From DASWJZ01 sp038211615 (GTDB lineage: Bacteria; Pseudomonadota; Alphaproteobacteria; Rhizobiales; Afifellaceae), in the NCBI GenBank assembly GCA_038211615.1, contig JBBQVL010000002.1, forward strand, positions 53,349 to 117,348: a DNA stretch of 64,000 nt, written 5' to 3'. The translations under genes were made by a program, and so were the position numbers. The notes beneath the pieces were generated by a model. That model did no database searches. It was not told where the DNA came from and saw only the letters and a program-made list of their open reading frames with translations. Below, one piece after another: positions 17,662 to 26,891 of this stretch. The first letter of the stretch is position 1; every line of letters starts with the position of its first letter.

Positions 17662-18705
17662 TCAGCGGGCCGCCTTTGATTCCGCTTCGCGGCGGACGAT
17701 AGCGGCGCCGTCCACCATCGCCTGCATCTTTCCGAAGGCCACCTCGCGCGGCAAGTATTTCAGGCCGCAATCCGGCGCCACGACGATCTTCTCCGCGGGA
17801 ACATGGGGAAGCGCCCGGCGGATGCGCTCCGCCACGATCTCCGGCGTCTCGATGCTCATGTCGGAGAGATCGAGCACGCCGAGGATGATGGTCTTCCCCG
17901 GCAGCTTCTCGAGCACCGAGGTGTCGAGGTTCGATTGCGCCGTCTCGATCGAAATCTGCCCAAGCGGCGCCCCCGCGAGCTCGGGAAGGAACGAATAGCC
18001 CTCCGGGCGGACGTGGATGATGGCGGCATAACCGAAGCAGATATGCAGCGCCGTCGTGCCGGTCACGCCATCGAGCGCGCGATTGACCGCCTTCAGCCCG
18101 AACTGGCGCGCCTTCTCCGGCCGCGCCTGCATGTAGGGCTCGTCGATCTGCACGACATCGGCGCCGGCGGCGAAGAGATCCTTGATCTCGAGGTTCACCG
18201 CCGCGGCATAGTCGAGCGCCAGCTCTTCCTCGCTTGCGTAGAAATCGTTCTGCGCCTGCTGCGACATGGTAAAGGGGCCGGGCACCGTGATCTTCACCAT
18301 CCGATCGGTGTTCGCCTTCAGGAACTGCAGGTCGCGCACCTCGACCGCATGCTTGCGGCGGATCTTTCCGGCGACGCGCGGCACCGGGTTCGGGTGGCCG
18401 CTGCGGTCGAGCGCCGTGCCGGGATTGTCGATATCGACGCCTTCGAGCGCGGTGGCGAAACGGTTGGAATAGCTCTCCCGCCGCATCTCCCCGTCGGTGA
18501 TGATATCGAGCCCGGCGCGCTCCTGGTCGCGGATCGCGAGGATGGTCGCGTCGTCCTGCGCCTGGTCGAGGTATTCCGGCGCGACGCGCCAGAGCTCCTT
18601 CGCCCGTACCCGCGGCGGAAAGCGCCCCGCGAGCTTCTGGCGGTCGATCAGCCACTCGGGCTGCGGATAGGAGCCGACGAGCGATGTCGGAAAGAGCTTC
18701 GGCAT
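17662..18705 (-). CDS. MetE C-terminal-type methyltransferase (methionine synthase II family)
   Basis: This 347-residue TIM-barrel protein corresponds to the catalytic C-terminal half of cobalamin-independent methionine synthase (UROD/MetE-like). It opens with FPTSLVGSYPQPEWL and carries the zinc-type ligands His221 and Cys223 (HICFGY) and Cys313 (PDCGLKYL), with the IDEP segment at 187-190. The N-terminal MetE half that helps bind polyglutamyl folate is absent, so the methyl donor may differ from that of classical MetE. The frame runs upstream to 19608 but only the ATG at 18705 gives a family start. It is divergent from the metallo-hydrolase gene. Function is inferred from family. Confidence 0.85.
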   Translation of the reverse strand: MPKLFPTSLVGSYPQPEWLIDRQKLAGRFPPRVRAKELWRVAPEYLDQAQDDATILAIRDQERAGLDIITDGEMRRESYSNRFATALEGVDIDNPGTALDRSGHPNPVPRVAGKIRRKHAVEVRDLQFLKANTDRMVKITVPGPFTMSQQAQNDFYASEEELALDYAAAVNLEIKDLFAAGADVVQIDEPYMQARPEKARQFGLKAVNRALDGVTGTTALHICFGYAAIIHVRPEGYSFLPELAGAPLGQISIETAQSNLDTSVLEKLPGKTIILGVLDLSDMSIETPEIVAERIRRALPHVPAEKIVVAPDCGLKYLPREVAFGKMQAMVDGAAIVRREAESKAAR

Positions 18706-18897
18706 GGCGTTCCCTCGAAATGCGTTCCTGCTGCCGCGTTCCGCCCATCCTGGCGCGGCTCGGAGCCGGCGAAAGCAGTAACCGCTGACGCGGCGGTGAG
18801 GAACCGTGAATTGTCTCGCGGCTTTCCCGACGGCAAGGTGAACCAGGGCGAGGGCAGGGTGTCCCAAGCGCTGGGTGGCGCAAGCAAGGAGAATGCC

Positions 18898-19686
18898 GTG
18901 AACGACGCAACCTTCGGAATTAAGCCGGGCTCGCTGCTGGCGGCGACGCTGTTGACCCTCTCGCTGCAATTCCCGGCCCTGGCGCAGGAGGCGAAGACCG
19001 AGGACACGATAGGGACCGACAAGGGCGATCTCGTCGTCCACCCGATCCACCACGCGGCGATGGTGCTGGGCTGGAACGGCAAGATCATCCTGGTCGATCC
19101 CGCCCCGAAGCCGGGAAGCCCCGAGGGGAGCGACGTGACGGCCGAATATGCCGGCATGGCCGCGCCGAACATCATCCTCGTCACGCACGAGCACCCTGAC
19201 CACTTCAACGTCGACATCCTGAAGCTGGTCGCGCGCGAGGGCGTGCAGATCGTCGCGCCGCAGGACGTGGCGGACAAGATGCCGGACGAACTGAAGGCCA
19301 AGACGACTGTGCTCGCGAACGGCGGGACAGCCGACATCGACGGAATCGCGATCGCGGCCGTGCCGGCCTACAACGTCACGCCGGACCGGCTGAAGTTTCA
19401 TCCGCAGGGCCGCGACAACGGCTACGTGCTGACGCTCGGGGACAAGCACGTCTACATCGCCGGCGACACGGAGGACACGCCCGAGATGCGCGCGATGACC
19501 GGCATCGACGTGGCGTTCCTGCCGATGAATCTGCCCTACACGATGGACATCGAGCACGCCGCGGACGCGGTGAAGGCGTTCAAGCCGGGGATCGTCTACC
19601 CGTACCATTATGGCGAGAGCGACGTGAACCAGTTCAAGGCGCTGGTCGGCGGGGCGAGTGATGTGCGGCTGCTGAAGTGGTACTGA
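18898..19686 (+). CDS. exported metallo-beta-lactamase-fold hydrolase
   Basis: A 262-residue protein with an N-terminal hydrophobic signal (cleavage near residue 30, ALAQ) and an MBL-fold domain. The metal-binding motif THEHPDHF gives HxHxDH at 97-102, and later ligands include the AGDTED segment and the final YHYGES. It resembles UlaG/UPF0173-type hydrolases, but is exported, so the substrate is periplasmic and unknown. The GTG at 18898 is chosen because AAGGAG lies six bases upstream; the much longer upstream frame overlaps the divergent gene and is rejected. The sequence looks complete. Confidence 0.82.
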   Translation: MNDATFGIKPGSLLAATLLTLSLQFPALAQEAKTEDTIGTDKGDLVVHPIHHAAMVLGWNGKIILVDPAPKPGSPEGSDVTAEYAGMAAPNIILVTHEHPDHFNVDILKLVAREGVQIVAPQDVADKMPDELKAKTTVLANGGTADIDGIAIAAVPAYNVTPDRLKFHPQGRDNGYVLTLGDKHVYIAGDTEDTPEMRAMTGIDVAFLPMNLPYTMDIEHAADAVKAFKPGIVYPYHYGESDVNQFKALVGGASDVRLLKWY

Positions 19687-19696
19687 GCGGAGTGAT

Positions 19697-19788
19697 AAGG
19701 AATAGGGGGTAGGGCATTAGGGCAGTAGGGCAGTAGGGCAGTAGGGTGCGTCACCGCTATTGCCCTACTCCCCTATTCCCCTATTGCC
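19697..19788. repeat. GGGCAGTA short tandem repeats within an inverted repeat
   Basis: Between convergent genes, an AGGGCAGT-type 8-bp unit is repeated about three to four times (19715-19746). The flanks form an inverted repeat: AGGAATAGGGGGTAGGGCA on the left pairs with TGCCCTACTCCCCTATTCC (19760-19778) on the right, with one bulged G. This looks like a palindromic repeat expanded by slippage and may act as a terminator. Confidence 0.65.
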
Positions 19789-19813
19789 TCCCCCACGACC
19801 CGACCGCCTCCTA

Positions 19814-21232
19814 TCACCGAGGCAGCGTCGTCGTTCCCATCAGATACTTGTCCACGGAATGCGCCGCCTGGCGGCCCTCGCGGATCGCCCAGACGACCAG
19901 CGACTGGCCGCGGCGCATGTCGCCGGCTGAGAACACCTTCGGGTTGGATGTCTGATACTCGAGCGTCGTCGCCTTCACGTTGCCGCGCGGGTCGAGCTCC
20001 AGGCCGAGCTCCTTGATCATCCCGTCCTGCACTGGCGAGACGAAGCCCATCGCGAGCAGCACGAGGTCGGCCTTCAGGTCGAACTCTGTGCCGGCGACCG
20101 GCTTGAATCCCGCATCGGCGCGGGTGCAATGCAGCCACTTCACGCGCCCGTCGCGGCCGGAGAAATGCGTGGTCAGCACCGAGAACTCGCGCTCGGCGCC
20201 TTCCTCCTGGCTGGACGAGGTGCGGAGCTTCAGGGGCCAGTTCGGCCAGGTGAGGAGCTTGTCCTCCTTGCCCGGCGGCTGCGGCATGATCTCAAGCTGC
20301 GTCACCTTCACCGCGCCCTGCCGGAACGCCGTGCCGATGCAGTCGGAGCCGGTGTCGCCGCCGCCGATGACCACCACGTACTTCTTGTCGGCGCTGATCG
20401 GCTCGACCCCATCCTGCCGCTCGCCGGAGACACGGCGGTTCTGCTGCGGCAGATAGTCCATGGCGAAGTGCACGCCGCGGAGATCGCGGCCGGGGATCGG
20501 CAGGTCGCGGCCCTTCTCCGCGCCGCCGGTCAGCACGATCGCGTCGTAACGGTCGAGGAGCGCGCTCGCCTTCTCGTTGACCCCGACGTGGATGCCGTAG
20601 TGGAAGGTCACCCCCTCCGCCTCCATCTGCTTCACGCGGCGGTCGATGATGTGCTTTTCCATCTTGAAGTCGGGGATGCCGTAGCGGAGCAGGCCGCCGG
20701 CCTTGGCGTTCTTTTCGTAGAGGTGGACGTCGTGCCCGGCGCGCGCCAGCTGCTGCGCGCAGGCCATTCCGGCCGGCCCCGAGCCGATCACCGCGACGCG
20801 CTTCCCTGTCTTCATCGAGGGAAGCTCGGGCGCGACCCAGCCTTCCTGGAATCCGCGGTCGGCGATCGCCGCCTCGATCGTCTTGATCGTCACTGGCTGC
20901 TCAATGAGGTTCAGCGTGCAAGACGCCTCGCAGGGCGCCGGGCAGACGCGCCCTGTCACTTCGGGAAAGTTGTTGGTGGTGTGGAGGTTCGCCAGCGCGC
21001 CCTTCCAGTCGCCGTTGTAGACGAGGTCGTTCCAGTCGGGGATCTGGTTGTTGACCGGGCAGCCGGTGTGACAAAACGGAATGCCGCAATCCATGCAGCG
21101 CGCCGCCTGCTTTTTCGTGCCCTCCTCGCCGAGCGGGATCATGAACTCGCGGAAATGCCGCACGCGATCGCTCGCCGGCTCGTAGCGCCGGTCGCTGCGG
21201 TCGATCTCCAGGAAGCCCGTTACCTTACCCAT
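19814..21232 (-). CDS. gltD: glutamate synthase [NADPH] small subunit
   Basis: The 472-residue beta subunit carries electrons from NADPH via FAD to the large subunit GltB. The N-terminal [4Fe-4S] region shows CMDCGIPFCHTGCPVNN (about residues 41-57) and VCPAPCEASC. An FAD-binding VIGSGPAGMACAQ and an NADPH-binding VIGGGDTGSDC motif follow. Length fits GltD. It lies downstream of gltB on the same strand, but a DUF433-DUF5615 pair is inserted between them, 39 bp before its start. In most rhizobia gltB and gltD are close neighbours, so the insertion is notable. Confidence 0.95.
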   Translation of the reverse strand: MGKVTGFLEIDRSDRRYEPASDRVRHFREFMIPLGEEGTKKQAARCMDCGIPFCHTGCPVNNQIPDWNDLVYNGDWKGALANLHTTNNFPEVTGRVCPAPCEASCTLNLIEQPVTIKTIEAAIADRGFQEGWVAPELPSMKTGKRVAVIGSGPAGMACAQQLARAGHDVHLYEKNAKAGGLLRYGIPDFKMEKHIIDRRVKQMEAEGVTFHYGIHVGVNEKASALLDRYDAIVLTGGAEKGRDLPIPGRDLRGVHFAMDYLPQQNRRVSGERQDGVEPISADKKYVVVIGGGDTGSDCIGTAFRQGAVKVTQLEIMPQPPGKEDKLLTWPNWPLKLRTSSSQEEGAEREFSVLTTHFSGRDGRVKWLHCTRADAGFKPVAGTEFDLKADLVLLAMGFVSPVQDGMIKELGLELDPRGNVKATTLEYQTSNPKVFSAGDMRRGQSLVVWAIREGRQAAHSVDKYLMGTTTLPR

Positions 21233-21271
21233 TTTCGGCCCGTTCTGCTGTGCTCTGCTTCGGTTCGTCGA

Positions 21272-21631
21272 TCAAACAAGTTTCCGCTGGCGCATGCGGC
21301 CGACCTCCATGATCGTGAGAACGTCTTTCAAGGCACCACCCTGTTCGACTAATCGTCGAGTTACTGCGATCGCGGCTTCACGCTCATCTCCTTCGAGCGC
21401 AGACGCCGCCACAATTACAATTCCGGTCGTCGGCTGCTCCAGACGGACTGCGAGCTCGCCAAAATCCCAATCATGCGTGAGGAGAATTCGCGATTCTGCG
21501 TGTGAGCGATGGAGCACTTCTTCGTCACTTGCGCCGGCCGCGTCCTCTCGTACCCATGCAACATCGTGCCCCTGCAGTCTCAACTGACGTACGACCTGTC
21601 CGACGAAACACTCGTCAGCGAGAAAGCGCAT
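21272..21631 (-). CDS. DUF5615 PIN-like protein (toxin-like partner)
   Basis: This 119-residue protein has the compact PIN-like fold of DUF5615 (Mut7-C-related). An N-terminal acidic motif (MRFLADECF, Asp6/Glu7) and a central THDWDFGELAV segment supply the putative metal-binding acidic residues of a nuclease. It starts 3 bp after the stop of the DUF433 gene, the standard arrangement of this toxin-antitoxin-like pair (established association; few members are tested). It lies inside the gltB-gltD operon, where it would be expressed together with glutamate synthase. All acidic motif positions look intact. Confidence 0.8.
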   Translation of the reverse strand: MRFLADECFVGQVVRQLRLQGHDVAWVREDAAGASDEEVLHRSHAESRILLTHDWDFGELAVRLEQPTTGIVIVAASALEGDEREAAIAVTRRLVEQGGALKDVLTIMEVGRMRQRKLV

Positions 21632-21634
21632 TCC

Positions 21635-21868
21635 CTATTCGGCCGCTACCGTCCGCAAGCTCTCAAGCGAATCGGCCGCAAACGCTTGCGCGGCGAGAAC
21701 GTCCTCGCGCGCCAGGCCCGGATAAGCATCCAGGACCGCGTCCACCGACCATCCCTGACCAAGCAGGCGAAGGATAATTTCAACCGTTATGCGCGTACCT
21801 CGAATGACAGGCTTTCCCATCATGACCTTCGGATTCTGCGATATTCTTTCGTGAGTCATATGAATCAC
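21635..21868 (-). CDS. DUF433 antitoxin-like protein
   Basis: This 77-residue protein matches DUF433: the conserved MMGKPVIRGTRITVEIILRLL core is followed by a helix-turn-helix-like region (GWSVDAVLDAYPGLAREDVLAA). Such proteins form the DNA-binding or neutralising partner of DUF5615 PIN-like proteins. It can start at a GTG (21868) that overlaps the gltB stop in GTGA, or at an ATG three codons later (21859). Either start would couple its translation to gltB. The next gene, 3 bp downstream, is the DUF5615 partner. Confidence 0.8.
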   Translation of the reverse strand: MIHMTHERISQNPKVMMGKPVIRGTRITVEIILRLLGQGWSVDAVLDAYPGLAREDVLAAQAFAADSLESLRTVAAE

Positions 21869-24800
21869 TCCGCCGCCATCGCCGCGCCGACGCGCGCCTG
21901 TTCCATCTCGCGGAGCGCGCGGCGATATTCCACCGGCATCACCTTCACGAACTTCGGGCGGTATTCGGCCCAGTTGTCGCAGATGTGCCGGGCGCGCGCC
22001 GAGCCGGTGTAGTGCAGGTGGTTCTGGATCAGCGTCAGCAGCCGCTCCTCGTCGTGGCTCGACATGTCGGAGGAGACGTTCACGCGCCCGTGGAACTCGA
22101 TGTCGCCGCCATGGTGGTGGAGAAGCTCCATCAGCTCATCCTCCTCCGGCACCGGCTCGAGCTCGACCATGGCGAGGTTGCAGCGCGAAGCGAACTGGCC
22201 GTCCTCGTCGAGCACGTAGGCGATGCCGCCCGACATGCCGGCGGCAAAATTCCGGCCGGTCTTGCCGATGACGACGGCGATGCCGCCGGTCATGTATTCG
22301 CAGCCATGGTCGCCGACGCCCTCGACCACCGCGATGGCGCCGGAGTTTCTCACCGCAAAGCGCTCGCCGGCGATTCCGGCGAAGTAGCTCTCGCCGGCGA
22401 TGGCGCCGTAAAGCACGGTGTTGCCGACGATCATGCTCTCGTCCGGCTTGTAGCCGGCATTGGCGGGCGGGCGGACCACGATGCGGCCGCCGGAGAGGCC
22501 CTTGCCGACATAGTCGTTGGCGTCGCCGACGAGGTCGAGCGTGATCCCCTGCGCGAGAAAGGCGCCGAACGATTGCCCCGCCGTGCCGCTGAGCTTCACG
22601 ATGATCGTGTCGTCCGGCAGGCCGTCATGGCCGTAGCGCTTGGCGACTTCTCCTGAGAGCATCGTGCCGGTCGCGCGGTCGACGTTGCGGATCGGCGATT
22701 CGATGATGACAGCCGTTTCGTTCTCCAACGCGCCCTGCGCCGCGGCGATCAGGCGGCGGTCGAGGATGTCGTCGATCGGATGCTGCTGTGACCGGGTGCG
22801 GTGCATCTCCGACTTCGGCGCGTCCGGCTTGTAGAAGACACGCGTGAAGTCGAGGCCGCGCGCCTTCCAGTGGTCGACGAGCGGCTGGGTGTCGAGGAAT
22901 TCGGTTTCGCCGATCAGCTCGTCGAGGTTCCTGACCCCCATCGAGGCCATGATCTCGCGCGCTTCCTCCGCGACCAGGAAGAAGAAGTTGATGGCGTTCT
23001 CGGGCGTGCCGACGAAACGCTTGCGGAGCACCGGGTCCTGCGTCGCGATGCCGACGGGACAGGTGTTCAGGTGGCACTTGCGCATCATGATGCAGCCGAG
23101 CGCCACGAGTGGCGCCGTGGCGAAGCCGAATTCGTCGGCGCCGAGCAGCGCGCCGATGATCACGTCGCGGCCGGTCTTCAGCCCACCGTCGACCTGCAGC
23201 GACACGCGCGAGCGGAGGCCCTGCTCGACGAGAATCTGCTGCGTCTCCGCCAGCCCCATCTCCCACGGCGTTCCCGCATGCTTTAGCGAGGTGAGGGGGC
23301 TCGCACCGGTGCCGCCGTCATAGCCGGCGATGGTGATATGGTCGGAGCGCGCCTTGGCGACGCCGGCGGCAACCGTGCCGACGCCCACTTCGGCGACGAG
23401 CTTCACCGAGACCTGGCCCGCCGGGTTGGCGTTCTTCAGGTCGAAGATCAGCTGCGCGATGTCCTCGATCGAATAGATGTCGTGATGCGGGGGCGGCGAG
23501 ATCAGGCCGACGCCCGGCGTCGAGTGGCGCACCTTGGCGATCGTCGCGTCGACCTTGTGGCCGGGAAGCTGGCCGCCTTCGCCGGGCTTGGCGCCCTGCG
23601 CGATCTTGATCTGCATCATGTCGGAATTGACGAGGTACTCCGCCGTGACGCCGAAGCGGCCCGATGCCACCTGCTTGATGGCGGAACGCTTCGAGTCGCC
23701 GTTCGCCAGCCGGCGGAAGCGCTCGGACTCTTCGCCGCCCTCGCCGGTGTTCGACTTGCCGCCGATGCGGTTCATGGCGATCGCCATCGTCTCGTGCGCC
23801 TCGCGCGAGATCGAGCCGAAGCTCATCGCGCCGGAGGAGAAGCGCCTGACGATCGCGGCGGCGGGTTCGACCTCTTCGAGCGGCACCGGCACGCGCCCGA
23901 GCTCCGCTGCATTCCTGATGCGGAAAAGGCCGCGAATGGCGAAGTTGCGCTGCACCTGTCCGTTCAGGAGATCGGCGTATTGCCGATAGGTCTCGACGCC
24001 CTTGCCGCGCACCGCGTGCTGCAGCAGCGCCACCACCTCCGGCGTCCACATGTGGTCCTCGCCGCGCAGCCGGTAGGCGTAGTCGCCGCCCACGTCGAGC
24101 GCCAGGCGCAGCACCGGGTCCTCGCTGAAGGCCGACAGGTGGCGGCGCATCGTCTCCTCGGCGATTTCGGCGAGGCCGACGCCCTCGATGGTGGTCGAGG
24201 TGCCGAAGAAGAAGCGGTGCACGAAGTCGGAGGAAAGGCCGATCGCGTCGAAGATCTGCGCGCCGCAATAGGACTGGTAGGTCGAGATGCCCATCTTGGA
24301 CATGACCTTCAGCACGCCTTTGCCGATCGACTTGATGTAGCGGTAGACGACCTCGTGGGCCTCCACCACTTCGGGGAAAGCGCCGGCCGCATGCATGTCG
24401 AGCAGCGTCTCGAAGGCGAGGTAAGGGTTGATCGCCTCCGCGCCATAGCCGGCGAGCACGCAGAACTGATGCACCTCGCGGGCTTCGCCCGTCTCCACGA
24501 CGAGGCCGACCGACGTCCTGAGGCCGCGGCGGATGAGATGATTGTGCACCGCCGCGGTGGCGAGCAGCGCCGGAATGGCGACGCGCCCCGCGCCGAGCAG
24601 CCGGTCGGAGAGGATGATGATGTTGTAGCCGTCAAGCACGGCGCGCTCGGCGCGCTCGCAAAGGCGATCGACCGCCATCTCCATGCCTTCGGCGCCGCGC
24701 TCGATCGCGTAGGTGATGTCGAGCGTCTGCGTCTGGAAATGGTTGTCGGCGAAATCGCCGATCATGCGGATCTTTTCCAGATCCTCGTTGGTGAGGATCG

Positions 24801-26601
24801 GCTGCCGCACCTCGAGGCGCTTCTTTTCAGAGGCGCCCTTCAGGTCGAATAGATTCGGGCGCGGGCCGATGAACGAGACGAGGCTCATCACCGCCTCTTC
24901 GCGGATCGGGTCGATCGGCGGGTTGGTGACCTGCGCGAAGTTCTGCTTGAAATAGTTGTAGAGGACCTTCGACTTCCGCGACAGCACGGCGACCGGCGTG
25001 TCGGTGCCCATCGAGCCGACCGCCTCCTGCCCGGTGGTCGCCATCGGCGCCATCAGCAGCTTCAGGTCTTCCTGGCTGTAGCCAAACGCCTGCTGGCGAT
25101 CGAGCAGCGCCGCGTTGGTGGCGGCGGCGCGGGCGTTCACCTCCGGCAGGTCCTCCAGCACGATCTGCGTCTTCGCCAGCCATTGCCGGTAGGGGTTGGC
25201 GGTGGAGAGGCGGTGCTTCAGCTCGTCGTCGGAGACGATGCGGCCCTTCTCGAGGTCGATCAGCAGCATCTTGCCCGGCTGCAGGCGCCACTTGGTGACG
25301 ATCCGCTCGGCCGGCACCGGCAGCACGCCGACCTCCGAGGCCATGATCACAAGGCCGTCGTCGGTGACCATGTAGCGCGCCGGCCGGAGGCCGTTGCGAT
25401 CGAGCGTCGCCGCAATCTGGCGGCCGTCGGTGAAGGCAATCGCGGCCGGCCCGTCCCACGGCTCCATCAGCGCCGCGTTGTATTCGTAGAAGGCGCGGCG
25501 ATCCTCATCCATCAGCGGGTTGCCGGCCCAGGCCTCGGGAATGAGCATCATCGCGGCGTGCGCGAGCTCGTAGCCGCCGGCCGTCAGGAATTCGAGCGCG
25601 TTGTCGAAACAGGCGGTATCCGACTGGCCTTCGTAGGAGATCGGCCAGAGCTTCGAGATCTCGTCGCCGAAGAGCGGCGAGGAGACGGAGGCCTGCCGCG
25701 CCGCCATCCAGTTCACGTTGCCGCGCAGCGTGTTGATCTCGCCGTTGTGCGCCACCATCCGGTAGGGGTGCGCGAGCTTCCATGACGGGAACGTGTTGGT
25801 GGAGAAGCGCTGATGCACCAGCGCCATCTGCGAGGCGAAGCGCGGGTCGTGCAGGTCGGGATAATAGGCGCCGAGCTGGTAGGCGAGGAACATGCCCTTG
25901 TAGACGATGGTCCGCGCCGAGAGCGACACCGGATAGAAGCCGCGGTCGACGCCCTTCGTCTCCGCGAAGATGATGCTCGACATCACCTTGCGCAGGATGA
26001 AGAGCCGCCGCTCGAAGGCGTCGCCGGCCTCGGTCGCGGCGCCGCGGCCGATGAAAGCCTGGCGATGGAACGGCTCGCTCGCCTTGATGGTGGGGCTCTG
26101 CGACAGGCAGGAATTGTCGGTCGGCACGGTGCGCCAGCCGAGGAACGTCTGCCCTTCCGCGGCGACGGCGCGCTCGACGATCGCCTCGTAGTGCGCCCGG
26201 AGCGTCTCGTCGCGCGGCATGAAGAAATAGCCGACGCCATAGTCGCCCTGCTCCGGGAGCTGAAATCCCAGCGTGGCGCATTCCGCCTTGAAGAAGTCGT
26301 GCGGGATCTGGCTCAGCAGCCCCGCCCCGTCGCCGACCAGCGGATCGGCGCCCACCGCACCGCGATGGGTGAGGTTCTCGAGGATCTGCAGGCCCTTCTC
26401 GACGATGTCGTGCGAGCGTCCGCCCTTCAGGTCGGCGACGAAGCCGACGCCGCAGGAATCGTGCTCGTTGCGCGGATCGTAAAGACCCTTCAGCCGCTCG
26501 AACGGCAGGTCGCGGCCGCCCGGCACGACGCGTTTGGCCGCGGCGCGCGCCTCCGCTGCCCGCATCCGCCGCGCCTCAGCTGCCGTCAACCGCTCGCTCA
26601 T
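21865..26601 (-). CDS. gltB: glutamate synthase [NADPH] large subunit
   Basis: The roughly 1,578-residue alpha subunit makes two glutamates from glutamine and 2-oxoglutarate. The class II amidotransferase domain begins after NEHDSCGVGF, where the Cys becomes the N-terminal nucleophile after propeptide removal. The central and FMN-binding domains follow (GGKSNTGEGGEE, PGEGGQLPGHKV, ITIAGYDGGTGASPL). A 3Fe-4S motif CIMMRKCHLNTCPVGIATQD and the GXGXG-type C-terminal repeats (GKGLSGGRI, GMSGGIAYV) complete the protein. The ATG at 26601 is chosen; the frame extends to 26733, but that part lacks family similarity. The 3' end overlaps the DUF433 gene by 4 nt. Confidence 0.95.
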   Translation of the reverse strand: MSERLTAAEARRMRAAEARAAAKRVVPGGRDLPFERLKGLYDPRNEHDSCGVGFVADLKGGRSHDIVEKGLQILENLTHRGAVGADPLVGDGAGLLSQIPHDFFKAECATLGFQLPEQGDYGVGYFFMPRDETLRAHYEAIVERAVAAEGQTFLGWRTVPTDNSCLSQSPTIKASEPFHRQAFIGRGAATEAGDAFERRLFILRKVMSSIIFAETKGVDRGFYPVSLSARTIVYKGMFLAYQLGAYYPDLHDPRFASQMALVHQRFSTNTFPSWKLAHPYRMVAHNGEINTLRGNVNWMAARQASVSSPLFGDEISKLWPISYEGQSDTACFDNALEFLTAGGYELAHAAMMLIPEAWAGNPLMDEDRRAFYEYNAALMEPWDGPAAIAFTDGRQIAATLDRNGLRPARYMVTDDGLVIMASEVGVLPVPAERIVTKWRLQPGKMLLIDLEKGRIVSDDELKHRLSTANPYRQWLAKTQIVLEDLPEVNARAAATNAALLDRQQAFGYSQEDLKLLMAPMATTGQEAVGSMGTDTPVAVLSRKSKVLYNYFKQNFAQVTNPPIDPIREEAVMSLVSFIGPRPNLFDLKGASEKKRLEVRQPILTNEDLEKIRMIGDFADNHFQTQTLDITYAIERGAEGMEMAVDRLCERAERAVLDGYNIIILSDRLLGAGRVAIPALLATAAVHNHLIRRGLRTSVGLVVETGEAREVHQFCVLAGYGAEAINPYLAFETLLDMHAAGAFPEVVEAHEVVYRYIKSIGKGVLKVMSKMGISTYQSYCGAQIFDAIGLSSDFVHRFFFGTSTTIEGVGLAEIAEETMRRHLSAFSEDPVLRLALDVGGDYAYRLRGEDHMWTPEVVALLQHAVRGKGVETYRQYADLLNGQVQRNFAIRGLFRIRNAAELGRVPVPLEEVEPAAAIVRRFSSGAMSFGSISREAHETMAIAMNRIGGKSNTGEGGEESERFRRLANGDSKRSAIKQVASGRFGVTAEYLVNSDMMQIKIAQGAKPGEGGQLPGHKVDATIAKVRHSTPGVGLISPPPHHDIYSIEDIAQLIFDLKNANPAGQVSVKLVAEVGVGTVAAGVAKARSDHITIAGYDGGTGASPLTSLKHAGTPWEMGLAETQQILVEQGLRSRVSLQVDGGLKTGRDVIIGALLGADEFGFATAPLVALGCIMMRKCHLNTCPVGIATQDPVLRKRFVGTPENAINFFFLVAEEAREIMASMGVRNLDELIGETEFLDTQPLVDHWKARGLDFTRVFYKPDAPKSEMHRTRSQQHPIDDILDRRLIAAAQGALENETAVIIESPIRNVDRATGTMLSGEVAKRYGHDGLPDDTIIVKLSGTAGQSFGAFLAQGITLDLVGDANDYVGKGLSGGRIVVRPPANAGYKPDESMIVGNTVLYGAIAGESYFAGIAGERFAVRNSGAIAVVEGVGDHGCEYMTGGIAVVIGKTGRNFAAGMSGGIAYVLDEDGQFASRCNLAMVELEPVPEEDELMELLHHHGGDIEFHGRVNVSSDMSSHDEERLLTLIQNHLHYTGSARARHICDNWAEYRPKFVKVMPVEYRRALREMEQARVGAAMAAE

Positions 26602-26797
26602 GGCTTCCTCGCCTGGAAGCGGTGGTGGCCGCTTCGTCTCCTCCAGAGCCACCCGCCTCCGAATGGCCAGTCCCACACCGGCCATGCACGGGCCGGTCGG
26701 ATGATGGCTATCCTGCCACCTTGCAACCGGCATGCCACCCCGGCGCCATCGCCCGCTGCCGCTGCGAACAAGGAAAGTCCGGGGCCCTCAGTCGGTT

Positions 26798-26822
26798 AAT
26801 GGGACAGCATCCCTGTCCCATT
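26798..26822. promoter_or_regulatory. 25-bp dyad AATGGGACA-N7-TGTCCCATT upstream of gltB
   Basis: Perfect 9-bp arms (26798-26806 and 26814-26822) lie about 200 bp upstream of the gltB start and about 70 bp beyond the cspA stop, in an otherwise featureless 290-bp gap. It could be a regulator's operator for gltB or a cspA terminator, but no T-run follows on the cspA strand. An operator is the better guess. Confidence 0.45.
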
Positions 26823-26891
26823 TCACCATGACAAATTTCCACGCGCCCGACAAGGGGCACATTTCGAGGGGCGGCGGAAAGAAAGCGGCGG

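Noticed and set aside
18706..18897. Riboswitch (SAM or cobalamin) upstream of the MetE-like gene
   Set aside because: I could not find the conserved core of either class in the 190-bp divergent gap.
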